From Alteribacter aurantiacus DSM 18675 (GTDB lineage Bacteria > Bacillota > Bacilli > Bacillales > Salisediminibacteriaceae), in the NCBI RefSeq assembly GCF_000429705.1, contig NZ_KE386941.1, positions 1,364,001-1,428,000 on the forward strand: a stretch of 64,000 bases of DNA, given 5' to 3'. The number at the start of each line of letters is the position of its first letter. Position 1 is the stretch's first letter. The notes below the pieces were generated by a model. The model did no database searches. It was not told the DNA's origin and saw only the letters and a list, made by a program, of their open reading frames with translations. Positions 8,993-17,513 of this stretch are shown here, in pieces. Position numbers and translations under genes: made by a program.

Positions 8993-9544
8993 TTACGTTG
9001 GAGAAGAGGCTGTTGTCTTATTTCTTTTCGCTGCCCGCTCCACGACATTAATCATTAGTTGGTAATCATTTTTTATTAGTTCATAATCATCTTTTACTTT
9101 AGCCAACTCTTCAACTAAAGCTTGATTTTCTTGCTTAAGAGCTTCGATTGCTCCTTGTATCTCTTCAGGATCCACCACTCCATCATAGGACTGTAAATAC
9201 TTCTTTTGTTCGTGTAAAAAAGTAATTACTTCATCAAACGCCTCTACCACGTTTTTCGATCCCGATCCACCGCCATTTGGTGTTTCTGCAATCGGACTTT
9301 TCAAATCTTCACGGTTGTTTACTTTCATTGATTTACGTTGCTTTTTGGCCAACTGAATGGCAGTATCGTATTTTTTTCGGATAGCAGAATTCCACCGAAA
9401 CCCACAGGCTGCAGGCGTTCGTGAAAGCTTTTGGCCAACTTCCTCAAAAGCTGCAAGCTGGGTGCTGCCTTCCCGAATGTGTCTTAAGACTACTTCTGCC
9501 AATGTCAAGTCTTCATCACTATTCCAAGCATCCTGACGAACCAA
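8993..9544 (-). CDS. rsfA: RsfA family prespore-specific transcriptional regulator
   Basis: RsfA is a sigma-F-dependent regulator that fine-tunes forespore gene expression. The first ~70 residues form a Myb/SANT-like helix-turn-helix (DAWNSDEDLTLAEVVLRH... RTPAACGFRWNSAIRK), matching B. subtilis RsfA/YlbO closely. Residues 120-175 are a predicted coiled coil (EALKQENQALVEELAKVKDD), probably for oligomerisation. The start is a TTG preceded by AAGGAGGGG at five to nine bases. The 183-residue protein supports sporulation capacity. A shared terminator separates it from ylbP. Confidence 0.92.
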   Translation of the reverse strand: MVRQDAWNSDEDLTLAEVVLRHIREGSTQLAAFEEVGQKLSRTPAACGFRWNSAIRKKYDTAIQLAKKQRKSMKVNNREDLKSPIAETPNGGGSGSKNVVEAFDEVITFLHEQKKYLQSYDGVVDPEEIQGAIEALKQENQALVEELAKVKDDYELIKNDYQLMINVVERAAKRNKTTASSPT

Positions 9545-9707
9545 TCGTACACCCCTCCTTCACACTTCTCATTCGTTCACCTTAACTATATGCACTTAAT
9601 AGAAAAGATAGACTGGTTTCTCTTATTTTAAGTATGAACGGTTTAAGGACGAGTATACAAAAGACTTGAAGATCGTACTAGAGGAATGATAGGACATTCC
9701 TTAGATC

Positions 9708-10460
9708 TTACTTATTTGATAGAAAGCGCTCTACAGCTTCATGGTGTTCGTCTTTAGCCCATAACTCAGCACAAGCATCCACTTCATTTTCAATTTGAAT
9801 AACGATGGAATCATTTTTTTCTTTTGGAGAAAGAGCTTGTTTATAAGCTCGTAACACACCAGGGGAGATCGCGTCCCATTGTTTGCACCATTCCAAAAAC
9901 TCATCTTCGTTTTTAACAATGTGTTGTATCCAACCAAGTGCCAAACTTTCCTTTGCACTAAAAAGGCGTGCTGTCGTTAGCATCGTTAAGGCACTCATGT
10001 ACGGAACTTTCTCTCTCAGTAAAGTCGCTCCTCCCCAACCGGTTGTAATTTGCAAGCGCCCTTGTACAAAGCCTGTTTTGGCTTGAGGTACTGTCACTCG
10101 GAAATCACAGGCTGCAGCGAGTTCACAGCCTCCTCCCACCGCATGACCATTAATAAATGCAATCGTAAGCATAGGAAGGGATCGAATTCGTTTTAAAATA
10201 CGACTTACCGGAACCAGCATACCTAGAGCCTCTTTTTTCGTTCTTAACGTATGGAACTTGTTGAGGTCGCCACCTGAGCAAAAAGCGTCACCGGCACCAG
10301 TAAACACGACATACTTTATATCCTCCTTCTTTTCCAATTGGTCAAGAATATCGTTCAGTTGATTCACCACATCGAGATCCACGGCATTTTTAACTTCTGG
10401 TCTATTTAGCGTAATCTTTGCGAATCCTCTATCTTCATATGTAAAAATGATGTTTCCCAT
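9708..10460 (-). CDS. Enoyl-CoA hydratase/isomerase family protein
   Basis: This 250-residue crotonase-fold protein would act on an acyl-CoA thioester. It carries the two oxyanion-hole regions: FCSGGDL near residue 60 and NGHAVGGGCELAAACDFRV near 103. The typical catalytic glutamate region reads LQITTGWGGATLLR, so Glu at the second crotonase acid position is not evident and the exact reaction is uncertain. ATG at 10458-10460 is nine bases after GGGAG. It has no B. subtilis counterpart at this spot between rsfA and rpmF and may be a lineage-specific insertion. No partner beta-oxidation gene is adjacent. Confidence 0.8.
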   Translation of the reverse strand: MGNIIFTYEDRGFAKITLNRPEVKNAVDLDVVNQLNDILDQLEKKEDIKYVVFTGAGDAFCSGGDLNKFHTLRTKKEALGMLVPVSRILKRIRSLPMLTIAFINGHAVGGGCELAAACDFRVTVPQAKTGFVQGRLQITTGWGGATLLREKVPYMSALTMLTTARLFSAKESLALGWIQHIVKNEDEFLEWCKQWDAISPGVLRAYKQALSPKEKNDSIVIQIENEVDACAELWAKDEHHEAVERFLSNK

Positions 10461-10652
10461 CACAGTCAACTCCCTTCAAGTTTTCGTTTATCTATATCGG
10501 GATGGTTCCAATAGAGTTAGCCTAGAGGGCGGACCATAACTGAAACATGAGAAAGCACGCTTCACTACATCCTTGCTATCCTTCCCCCACCCTGTTTTTT
10601 CTATTATTATCTTACTACGCATGACATTACCTTTGTAAAGAAAAGATCACCG

Positions 10653-10712
10653 CTCAAGTCGATCGTTAAATCCCAATGACGATGAACAATTCACTCAAGT
10701 CGATCGATAAAT
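10653..10712. repeat. Pair of 20-bp direct repeats, 40-bp period
   Basis: CTCAAGTCGATCGTTAAATC at 10653 and CTCAAGTCGATCGATAAATC at 10693 differ at one base. Both contain the palindrome CGATCG. They lie in the 337-bp stretch between the rpmF terminator and the enoyl-CoA hydratase gene, about 190-250 bp upstream of the latter. No other function is evident. Confidence 0.7.
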
Positions 10713-10755
10713 CAACATCAACCATCATTAAAAATGTTTCTGAAAACAAAAAAAA

Positions 10756-10786
10756 GACAGGGAGGAAATGGCATCCTCCCTGCGTC
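10756..10786 (-). terminator. Intrinsic terminator of rpmF
   Basis: The minus strand reads GACGCAGGGAGGATG, a short loop and CCTCCCTGTC followed by eight T residues, 12 bp after the rpmF stop. A strong classical terminator for ylbN-rpmF. Confidence 0.92.
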
Positions 10787-10797
10787 AATAACGACCA

Positions 10798-10971
10798 TTA
10801 TTTGTTTACAACGTCTTTTCCTTTGTAAGATCCGCAAGCTTTACACACTCGGTGAGAAAGCTTTGCTTCACCACACTCCGGACAATTTACCATGCCAGGT
10901 ACGCTCAATTTGATGTGCGTACGACGCTTGTTTTTACGCGTTTTACTTGTTCTGCGAAAAGGTACTGCCAT
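10798..10971 (-). CDS. rpmF: 50S ribosomal protein L32 (zinc-binding form)
   Basis: L32 is a 57-residue large-subunit protein. The basic N-terminus MAVPFRRTSKTRKNKRR is diagnostic. A zinc ribbon is formed by CPEC (near 30) and CKAC (near 43), so this is the C+ form that binds zinc, unlike the cysteine-free paralogues made in zinc shortage. The ATG at 10969-10971 follows GGAGG by eight bases. A longer in-frame ORF upstream overlaps ylbN and is spurious. It is 40 bp after ylbN, the conserved ylbN-rpmF pair. Confidence 0.97.
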   Translation of the reverse strand: MAVPFRRTSKTRKNKRRTHIKLSVPGMVNCPECGEAKLSHRVCKACGSYKGKDVVNK

Positions 10972-11011
10972 GAATGACACCTCCTTGAATATTCGTTCAA
11001 TTTTACTTTTG

Positions 11012-11515
11012 TTACTTGTCGAAAAACTTTTCCAACTCTTTAAGCCTTGGATCGACCTTTTTTTCCTGTTCTTCAGGAGTGACCATTTCCCAATCCTTCC
11101 CTTCAACAGGAGCAGGACCTTCCTTGGCATCACTAAAGACTTGCATCGGTTTTTCCAATAAAATACGTTCTCTAACGTAAGGCAATAAATCTACCGTGTT
11201 ATCTTTTACTTCATGAACGTCATCTTCCTCTTCGAAGGTGGCCCATTCATCCAACTTGAAAATCTCGTTGGCTTCGATGGAGAAAGGATATTCTACATCA
11301 TTTAACGTTCTAGCACACGGAAGTGTCATAGACCCTTTGATCTGTAACCGAAACGTTACAGAATCTTGGGAAAAGACGGCTTCGCCTTTTACGTGAACAG
11401 GGGTGATTTCCCTGATTTCACGATCTGTTAATTTCACATCTGAAACATCAACCGATTCGTCGATGTGTAATCCTTTTTTCTTATAGGATAACAACTGTTG
11501 AACCGACCATTTCAT
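11012..11515 (-). CDS. ylbN: YceD family protein YlbN (DUF177)
   Basis: YlbN is a 167-residue acidic protein of the YceD/DUF177 family, which is nearly always encoded just before rpmF in bacteria and has been linked to 23S rRNA accumulation in other species. Visible features are MKWSVQQLLSYKKKGL at the N-terminus and ITLPCAR-type segment (MTLPCARTL), the conserved cysteine-containing family motif near residue 65. The C-terminal PRLKELEKFF segment is also typical. It is likely co-transcribed with rpmF. No cofactor motif is visible and the molecular role is unresolved. Confidence 0.92.
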   Translation of the reverse strand: MKWSVQQLLSYKKKGLHIDESVDVSDVKLTDREIREITPVHVKGEAVFSQDSVTFRLQIKGSMTLPCARTLNDVEYPFSIEANEIFKLDEWATFEEEDDVHEVKDNTVDLLPYVRERILLEKPMQVFSDAKEGPAPVEGKDWEMVTPEEQEKKVDPRLKELEKFFDK

Positions 11516-12166
11516 TCTTTTTCACCTCAAGACAACAAATGTTATTATATCCTTGTCAAAACCGTTTGTCAAGGTAACTTCTTTACAACACAACTCTTTT
11601 TTATCATTCACGAAACCTAATCATAGCAAACATTTTTTGAAAAAGAAATCTTATCCATCCTTTTTTTATTCAATTTTTCGATTATCCACTCGTACCCATT
11701 TATAAGGCTTTGCTTCACGCCACCCGCTCTCTTTCTGCGGCGTTGCCAGCGAGCAAGTAGAGACACCCTGCTTCTTCCTCTGTAAGTCTTTGTAGCCTTC
11801 TGTATAGAAGCAACTCGCAGAGAGCTCGTCTTTGCCGCAGGAGTGTCGCTACTAGCGTTCAGCTACGCATAACAAAAGGGTACGGCACTATTACTATTAT
11901 TGACCAAATCTCTTTGAATAGGATCATTTTAAAAGAGCGTTTTGTTTAAACCTGGTTTGCATAACATCACCTCTATTGCCATACCTGTATAATCCTCACG
12001 ACTACAAACAACTCCCGTTTACATGGAATACCACCTAATTCTACTTTTCCACGAAAAAAACAGTTTAAACTTGCACCTATTTTGCTTATGCTTGTAATTA
12101 GAGAGATGAGTAACGAACTATAGGAAGCATTCATTTTAAAAAGCTAACAAAAAGGAGAGCATGATC
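11516..12166. other. 651-bp gene-free gap between ylbN and ylbM
   Basis: The gap contains the divergent upstream regions of ylbN and ylbM and one full copy of a dispersed GC-rich repeat (11704-11870). I see no convincing ORF with a ribosome site, no tRNA and no clear riboswitch in the remainder. Confidence 0.6.
11704..11870. repeat. Dispersed ~170-nt intergenic repeat, copy 1
   Basis: This stretch matches 24623-24809 along its length, with shared blocks such as ACACCCTGCTTCTTCCTCTG, GAAGCAACTCGC and GCCGCAGGAGTGTCGCT. On the minus strand it begins GCGACACTCCTGCGGCA, resembling the intergenic repeats common in Bacillaceae. It is more GC-rich than its surroundings and carries no plausible gene. 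Both full copies have the same orientation. Confidence 0.85.
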
Positions 12167-13414
12167 ATGAGATCAGTTGGACTTATTGTCGAATATAATC
12201 CCTTTCACAACGGACATCTTTACCACTTAACAGAGTCGAAAAAAGTGACTAAAGCCGATGTCGTAGTTGCGGTCATGAGCGGATCCTTCCTTCAACGAGG
12301 TGAGCCTGCTCTTGTGGACAAATGGGCTCGTACGAAGATGGCCCTCCTGGGTGGGTGTGACCTTGTGGTTGAATTACCGTATTTATACGCTGTTCAACAC
12401 GCCACTCTTTTTGCAAGAGGGGCAGTCGGAATTTTGGACAAACTCGGTGTAGATACCATTGCATTCGGTAGTGAAAACGGAAATATTGACGCGTTTCAAG
12501 AAACCATTGCGTTTATGAAAGAATACAAAGCATCCCATGACAAAGCGATAAAGCCCTTCTTGGAAAAAGGGTTTAGTTATCCACGCGCATCTAGTGCAGC
12601 GTATGAAAAATTGAAACCAGCTTCGTTCACAGGAGTAGACCTCACCGCCCCCAATAACATATTAGGGATCCAATACTGCGAAGCTTTGGATGAATTGGAC
12701 AGCCAAATCATCCCTTATACGATTACTCGTGAAAAAGCCGGTTACCACGATCCCGTCCCAACGGATCAGGCAATTGCGAGCGCAACTTCCATACGAAACA
12801 TCCTATCGTCACCCAACGGGACACTTGAAGACGTCCGGCCTTTTGTACCGGATACAACATATGACGTATTACAGAGCTACCTAAAAACTTATGGAATGAT
12901 TCATCAATGGTCGAACTACTTCCCAAACCTGCAACACCAAATAATCACTCAATCCACCAACGAACTAAAGGAGAAATATGAAGTATCAGAAGGGCTTGAG
13001 CACCGTTTTAAAAAAGCGGTTATGAAAGAAACAGACTTTGAAACCTTCCTCTCCTTTATGAAAACAAAAAGGTATACTCGAACGCGCCTCCAACGCGCCA
13101 TGGTTCATATGCTATTAAACACGACGAAAGACGAAGCAAATGAGTGGGTTCATCCTTTATCTCCCGACTACATTCGCATTCTTGGAATGAGCAGCTTAGG
13201 ACAAACCTACTTAAGTCGCATCAAAAAGAAACTCGACATCCCACTTATCTCTAATGCAAGTAAAGGCACAAAGATCCCATCTCTTCAAAAAGACATACTA
13301 GCCGCAACCATTCATCATATGCCCCTTGTCCAAAGGGGTACAGGATCTGTTACAAAAGAGTATAAGGAGAAACCGGTCATCCTGAAGAAACATAATGAAG
13401 GAGCCTCTGTATAG
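12167..13414 (+). CDS. ylbM: tRNA(Met) cytidine acetate ligase (TmcAL/YlbM)
   Basis: TmcAL forms N4-acetylcytidine at the wobble base of elongator tRNA-Met using acetate and ATP. The 415-residue protein opens with GLIVEYNPFHNGHLYHL, containing the HxGH nucleotidyltransferase motif, then MSGSFLQRGEPA and FGSENG, all family hallmarks. I choose the second ATG (12167), nine bases from AAAGGAG, which matches the B. subtilis start MKAVGLVVEYN; the first ATG at 12161 is too close. It is the only plus-strand gene among ylbK-ylbN, as in B. subtilis. Confidence 0.94.
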   Translation: MRSVGLIVEYNPFHNGHLYHLTESKKVTKADVVVAVMSGSFLQRGEPALVDKWARTKMALLGGCDLVVELPYLYAVQHATLFARGAVGILDKLGVDTIAFGSENGNIDAFQETIAFMKEYKASHDKAIKPFLEKGFSYPRASSAAYEKLKPASFTGVDLTAPNNILGIQYCEALDELDSQIIPYTITREKAGYHDPVPTDQAIASATSIRNILSSPNGTLEDVRPFVPDTTYDVLQSYLKTYGMIHQWSNYFPNLQHQIITQSTNELKEKYEVSEGLEHRFKKAVMKETDFETFLSFMKTKRYTRTRLQRAMVHMLLNTTKDEANEWVHPLSPDYIRILGMSSLGQTYLSRIKKKLDIPLISNASKGTKIPSLQKDILAATIHHMPLVQRGTGSVTKEYKEKPVILKKHNEGASV

Positions 13415-13432
13415 AGAGGCTCCTTCATTTTA
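13394..13432 (+). terminator. Intrinsic terminator overlapping the ylbM stop
   Basis: Perfect 15-bp arms AATGAAGGAGCCTCT and AGAGGCTCCTTCATT followed by TTT. The left arm encodes the last ylbM codons, and the stop codon is in the loop, a compact arrangement. Confidence 0.9.
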
Positions 13433-13532
13433 TCTGTGGCTTTATTTAAATGGCATTGTCTCCAGTCGGTTGCGCCCCTGATACGAGAAACCCACTCGTA
13501 TTAGGACAAGCAACCTTTACGCTCATGGCTTC

Positions 13533-13576
13533 AAAGGCATTGAAAATAGTAAAGTTCAAACTTTCCCAGTGGCTTC
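13533..13576. repeat. 44-bp hairpin repeat, degenerate copy
   Basis: This copy has the same length and layout as the two better copies at 26208 and 57483 (AAAGGCATTGAAAA ... AGTGGCTTC) but with decayed arms. It lies between the ylbM terminator and the ylbL stop. Confidence 0.5.
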
Positions 13577-13581
13577 TTTAT

Positions 13582-14631
13582 TTATCCGAGCTTTTGTTCC
13601 AAATATTCAAGTGCTTCTTCAAAAGTATCCACACCTACGACTTCCATGTCCGTACCGATAGACTGGGCCGTTTCTAAAGCGATAGAATAATTCGAGCCTT
13701 CTATCCCTTCCTCATTCGGAGCAAAAAAGATTTTAGCCCCTGCTTTATCAGCGGCAATTACTTTTTGTTTGACTCCACCTATTCTTCCTACTTGACCTTC
13801 TTCATTTAATGAACCCGTTCCGGCAATTTCATGCCCTTTTGTAATGTCTTCTTCAATTAGTTGATTATAAATCTCTAGGGCAAACATTAATCCTGCAGAA
13901 GGCCCTCCGATTTGAGCAGTGTCAATAAAGACATCAGGGTTTCTCACAAGCTCTCTATCCGTCACGGGGTGAGCAATTCCAATCCCTCCACGCTCTCCAG
14001 TTGGGTCAAGCTCTTCGGGGAATGGCTCGATGCTTACGGTTACGTGAAGCGTTTCATCTTCCCTTTCAACTACAAGATCCACTTCATCACCAACACCAGA
14101 ATCTCCGAGCTCTTCTAGAAGGTCTTCCGCTTTTAAGGTTTCCTTTCCATTCACTTCAATGATCCGGTCACCTATTTCAAGCTTTTCTTCCGCATCCATA
14201 CCTTCTACAAAACTCGTTACTAGAACGCCGTAATTATCAAAATAAGCTTCTTTACCTGCAGCGTTATAAGCGATAAGTACGGCTACATCTTGAGAGCTGG
14301 ACATCATCATGAGTTGTCGATGGTGATAATCTTCATCCGATTCACCTTCCGGCCTAATGAGGTCTTCTGCAATAAGCTCTCTTTCGTTAGATAAAAGAGA
14401 CCATACATAATTAATGGTATTGGCTCGACCCATCCTTACCGTAGTTAAGCTCAATGTTCCTTCATATTCATACCCATCTTCTACTTCAATAACTTCACTG
14501 AGCACTTTCGCCTCTCCGGGAATGCTAAAGTAATAAGGAAGATGGTAAAAGTTCACAAATAAAAGCACTAAGATAAATACAGTCCAACGAAAAACAGATC
14601 CTTTAATCGTTTTCTCCTTCTTCTCTCTCAT
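13582..14631 (-). CDS. ylbL: SepM-like PDZ/Lon-type membrane serine protease YlbL
   Basis: The 349-residue protein has a basic N-terminus, one membrane segment (about 13-31), a PDZ domain (about 125-200, including the VEGMDAEEKLEIGDRIIEVNG carboxylate-binding region) and a C-terminal Lon-type protease domain. The Ser-Lys dyad is visible as GGPSAGL (Ser245) and GGVKQKV (Lys288), spaced 43 residues as in Lon. B. subtilis YlbL works with CtpA to degrade the division inhibitor YneA after DNA damage; the streptococcal homologue SepM trims a pheromone. The ATG follows AAGGAG and overlaps ylbK by 29 bp, implying co-translation. Confidence 0.92.
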   Translation of the reverse strand: MREKKEKTIKGSVFRWTVFILVLLFVNFYHLPYYFSIPGEAKVLSEVIEVEDGYEYEGTLSLTTVRMGRANTINYVWSLLSNERELIAEDLIRPEGESDEDYHHRQLMMMSSSQDVAVLIAYNAAGKEAYFDNYGVLVTSFVEGMDAEEKLEIGDRIIEVNGKETLKAEDLLEELGDSGVGDEVDLVVEREDETLHVTVSIEPFPEELDPTGERGGIGIAHPVTDRELVRNPDVFIDTAQIGGPSAGLMFALEIYNQLIEEDITKGHEIAGTGSLNEEGQVGRIGGVKQKVIAADKAGAKIFFAPNEEGIEGSNYSIALETAQSIGTDMEVVGVDTFEEALEYLEQKLG

Positions 14632-15412
14632 GATGCTTCTCCTTCCATGCAGCTACTCTTTCTTTTAACAAATCCAAGTGCTTTTCCATCTCTTTTTCAC
14701 CTTGAAGAATAATCTCTTCAACTTCTGTAAATTGAGTGGCATTGATATGTTTAAAAATCGGTCTGATCATTAAATCGGAGTCTATTTCCCGATATCGTAC
14801 CATTTCTTTTTCCATGATGTCCATACTTTGGATGATCACATCGTAAATGGAAGTGATATCGGGCTCCGTATTAAAATATGAGACATCGACGGCAATGATC
14901 ATGTCGGCTCCCATCTCTTTCACCACGCTTACAGGAACACGATCAATCACACCGCCATCCACGAATAAACGCCCATCTATCCTCTCAGGAACGAGGATTC
15001 CGGGTATAGCGATACTGGCACGAACCGCTTGAGTGACGTCTCCATCTTTAAAGACAACCTTCTCTCCTTTTTTTAAGTCAGTGGCTACAATAGCCATTTT
15101 AGGAGACAGTTCTTCAATCTTTTTTTGTTTTACAAGCATTCGGATAATGCTCTTTGCTTTTTCACCTTTAATAAACCCCATCTTAGGTACGGTAAAATCC
15201 AAAAAATATTTCCTTCTGAACTGAAGGGCCATCTTTTCAATCATTTCTGGACTGTGTCCTGCACTAAACAATGATCCAACGAGCGCTCCCATGCTACTTC
15301 CCGCAATGTAATCGATAGAGATTCCTTCTCTTTTTAACACTTTTAATACTCCAATATGGGCAAATCCTCTTGACCCGCCCGATCCGAGGGCCAATCCTAT
15401 TTTCGGGTTCAT
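14603..15412 (-). CDS. ylbK: Patatin-like phospholipase/esterase YlbK
   Basis: YlbK belongs to the patatin family of lipid acyl hydrolases (NTE/RssA-like). The oxyanion loop GSGGSRG (10-16), nucleophile elbow GSSMG (Ser40) and the DGG of the catalytic dyad (FVDGGVID, about residue 160) are all present. The preferred start is the ATG at 15410-15412, preceded by GGGGGAT and matching B. subtilis YlbK (MNQPKIGLALGSGG); a 56-codon upstream extension has no family match. It is the first gene of the ylbK-ylbL pair and divergent from ylbJ. The natural lipid substrate is unknown. Confidence 0.9.
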   Translation of the reverse strand: MNPKIGLALGSGGSRGFAHIGVLKVLKREGISIDYIAGSSMGALVGSLFSAGHSPEMIEKMALQFRRKYFLDFTVPKMGFIKGEKAKSIIRMLVKQKKIEELSPKMAIVATDLKKGEKVVFKDGDVTQAVRASIAIPGILVPERIDGRLFVDGGVIDRVPVSVVKEMGADMIIAVDVSYFNTEPDITSIYDVIIQSMDIMEKEMVRYREIDSDLMIRPIFKHINATQFTEVEEIILQGEKEMEKHLDLLKERVAAWKEKHHEREEGEND

Positions 15413-15709
15413 GTTTATCCCCCTATTCCGTCCATCAAATTTCAAGACTGTTTTGGTCATACTTGCAGGTATTTCTCTAACCGAAAAGCGGTTGAGTACA
15501 TGGCTCCCTGCGATCTTTACAGAAGTAGTAACAAAGGCAGTAAGTGATGTAGTGTCTGGAATGAATCTTCTTACCTGCAAGACTATTCCCTAAAAAACGA
15601 CTATTACTCGCTAGGTCCACCTTCATTTCAGGTCTAAACATCCTTAGTAAACGTATATTGAACAGAGGACAAGTTTATGATGATTCTGCCTGAGAGGAGG
15701 CCAAACAGC

Positions 15710-16921
15710 TTGACTGCCTCATCTGTAAAAACAATCTTATTTGGAGGTACGGCGACTTTTTTAGCCATTACCTTTATATTGTTCCCAAAAGATGCCTATG
15801 AAGCCTCTATTCGTGGTCTGAACATGTGGTGGGAAGTTGTCTTTCCTTCACTTCTCCCGTTTTTTATAATGAGTGAATTCTTGATTGCTTTTGGCGTAGT
15901 CACTTTTATCGGCGCTCTTTTCGAACCGATCATGCGTCCTCTTTTCCGTGTGCCTGGAGTCGGAGGGTTTGTATGGGCAATGGGGATGGCTTCTGGGTTC
16001 CCTGCCGGCGCCAGACTTACAGCCAGATTGAGGAAAGATAAGAAGATATCACGGATTCAGGCTGAGCGCTTAGTTTCGTTCACAAATGCATCTAATCCTA
16101 TTTTTATATTTGGCGCCATTGCTGTAGGTTTTTTTCACAACCCTGCTTTAGGCTTTTTTTTGGCGGTTTGTCATTACGGAGGGAACCTCCTCGTTGGTCT
16201 TGCCATGAGGTTTTACGGGAAAAATGAAGAACTGGTATCAACTAGACCCTTTTCCATTAAAGAAGCATTTAGCATGATGCATCACGAGCGGTTAAAAGAC
16301 ACCCGCCCATTAGGGAAAATGATGGGGGATGCCGTCCACTCTGCTGTGACCACCTTGCTAATGATTGGCGGATTTATTATTCTTTTTTCAGTATTAAATC
16401 GCTTACTAACGGTTATACATTTATCTGATGTTTTTGCAATCGGCGTTACTGTTCTGCTGACTCTTATGAATATTCCAAATGAATTAAGCCCAGCTTTGAT
16501 CTCAGGATTATTCGAAATTACAATTGGAAGCCAAATGGCTAGCGTCTCAGCCGGCACAAGTCTATATCATCAAATGATTATCACAAGTTTTATACTAGGC
16601 TTTAACGGGTTTAGTGTACAGGCACAAGTAGCCAGTATATTAGCCGAGACAGATATAAGGTTTAAGCCTTTTTTCTTTGCTCGACTCATTCATGGCGTCT
16701 TGGCTGCGATTTTAGCTGTCATTTTATTTGAACCACTATACATGCAAAGTATCAAAAAAAATGCGACAGAAGTCTTTGCTCCCGGATATTATGAACCTGT
16801 TTATCTTCTTTTCGCATCTCTGTATGAGTGGCTCACTCAATTCGGTGGTACGATAACGGCTTGTACCTTAATCCTTTTTATTGTTCTGGTAGCTATAAAA
16901 CAAGATCAAAAAATGATTTGA
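15710..16921 (+). CDS. ylbJ: Sporulation integral membrane protein YlbJ
   Basis: YlbJ is a polytopic membrane protein (403 residues, about eight hydrophobic segments) with nucleoside-recognition (Gate) domains; it is made under sigma-E and needed for normal spore cortex. The SLLPFFIMSE and VPGVGGFVWAMGMASGFPAGA segments match B. subtilis YlbJ closely. I place the start at the TTG at 15710, nine bases from GAGAGGAGG; the ATG at 15677 lacks a ribosome site and would put GAGGAGG inside the gene. It is monocistronic and followed by coaD on the opposite strand. Confidence 0.92.
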   Translation: MTASSVKTILFGGTATFLAITFILFPKDAYEASIRGLNMWWEVVFPSLLPFFIMSEFLIAFGVVTFIGALFEPIMRPLFRVPGVGGFVWAMGMASGFPAGARLTARLRKDKKISRIQAERLVSFTNASNPIFIFGAIAVGFFHNPALGFFLAVCHYGGNLLVGLAMRFYGKNEELVSTRPFSIKEAFSMMHHERLKDTRPLGKMMGDAVHSAVTTLLMIGGFIILFSVLNRLLTVIHLSDVFAIGVTVLLTLMNIPNELSPALISGLFEITIGSQMASVSAGTSLYHQMIITSFILGFNGFSVQAQVASILAETDIRFKPFFFARLIHGVLAAILAVILFEPLYMQSIKKNATEVFAPGYYEPVYLLFASLYEWLTQFGGTITACTLILFIVLVAIKQDQKMI

Positions 16922-17027
16922 ATATACTATGTGGAACGGTATATCCGACCCCTTTGGTCCTGTAAGTAAGTTTAAAGGAAAGGAACGATTCTTTCCTAAC
17001 CTGTTTAACTTAGTGTCAGAGCAATAT

Positions 17028-17513
17028 TTATATACGTCCGTGCTTTTCTTGAAGAGCTCTTTGTACATTCTGTGGTACAAGATCACTCACGTCAGCATCG
17101 TATTTCGCAAGCTCCTTTACAATGCTTGAGCTTAAATAAGAATAATGATGGTTTGTCATCATAAAGAACGTCTCAATTTCTTCATCCAGCTTACGGTTTA
17201 TAGAAGCCATCTGAAGTTCGTATTCAAAATCTGAAACAGCACGCAGACCTTTAATGATCGCACTTGCTTTTTTTTGTCTAGCATATTCAATGAGCAATCC
17301 ATCAAAGCTATCCACTCCAACATTTGATAAATGTGACGTCGTTTCCTTTATCAAATGAACTCTTTCTTCAACTGAAAAAAGTGGCTGTTTACTTCGATTA
17401 TTAAGAACCGCGATGATCACTTTATCAAAAACTTTTGCTCCTCTAGTGACAATATCCAAATGACCTACTGTAATAGGGTCGAAGCTGCCTGGACAAATTG
17501 CAATTTTACTCAC
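17028..17513 (-). CDS. coaD: Phosphopantetheine adenylyltransferase
   Basis: CoaD transfers AMP from ATP to 4'-phosphopantetheine, the penultimate step of CoA synthesis. The 161-residue protein has the nucleotidyltransferase motif PGSFDPITVGHLDI (about 8-21; GHxxI), the AVLNNRSKQPLFS loop, GLRAVSDFEYE, and SSSIVKELAKY near the C-terminus, all typical. It is directly downstream of rsmD with adjacent stop and start, the near-universal rsmD-coaD pair of Firmicutes. Confidence 0.97.
   Translation of the reverse strand: MSKIAICPGSFDPITVGHLDIVTRGAKVFDKVIIAVLNNRSKQPLFSVEERVHLIKETTSHLSNVGVDSFDGLLIEYARQKKASAIIKGLRAVSDFEYELQMASINRKLDEEIETFFMMTNHHYSYLSSSIVKELAKYDADVSDLVPQNVQRALQEKHGRI

Noticed and set aside
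10972..11133. In-frame upstream extension of rpmF
   Set aside because: It overlaps ylbN in another frame and L32 starts at MAVPFRR with its own Shine-Dalgarno.
15413..15580. 56-codon N-terminal extension of ylbK
   Set aside because: No family similarity; a GGGGGAT ribosome site precedes the internal ATG that matches B. subtilis YlbK.
16976..16999. GGAAAG/CTTTCC hairpin after ylbJ
   Set aside because: Short six-base arms without a T-tract; too weak to call a terminator.
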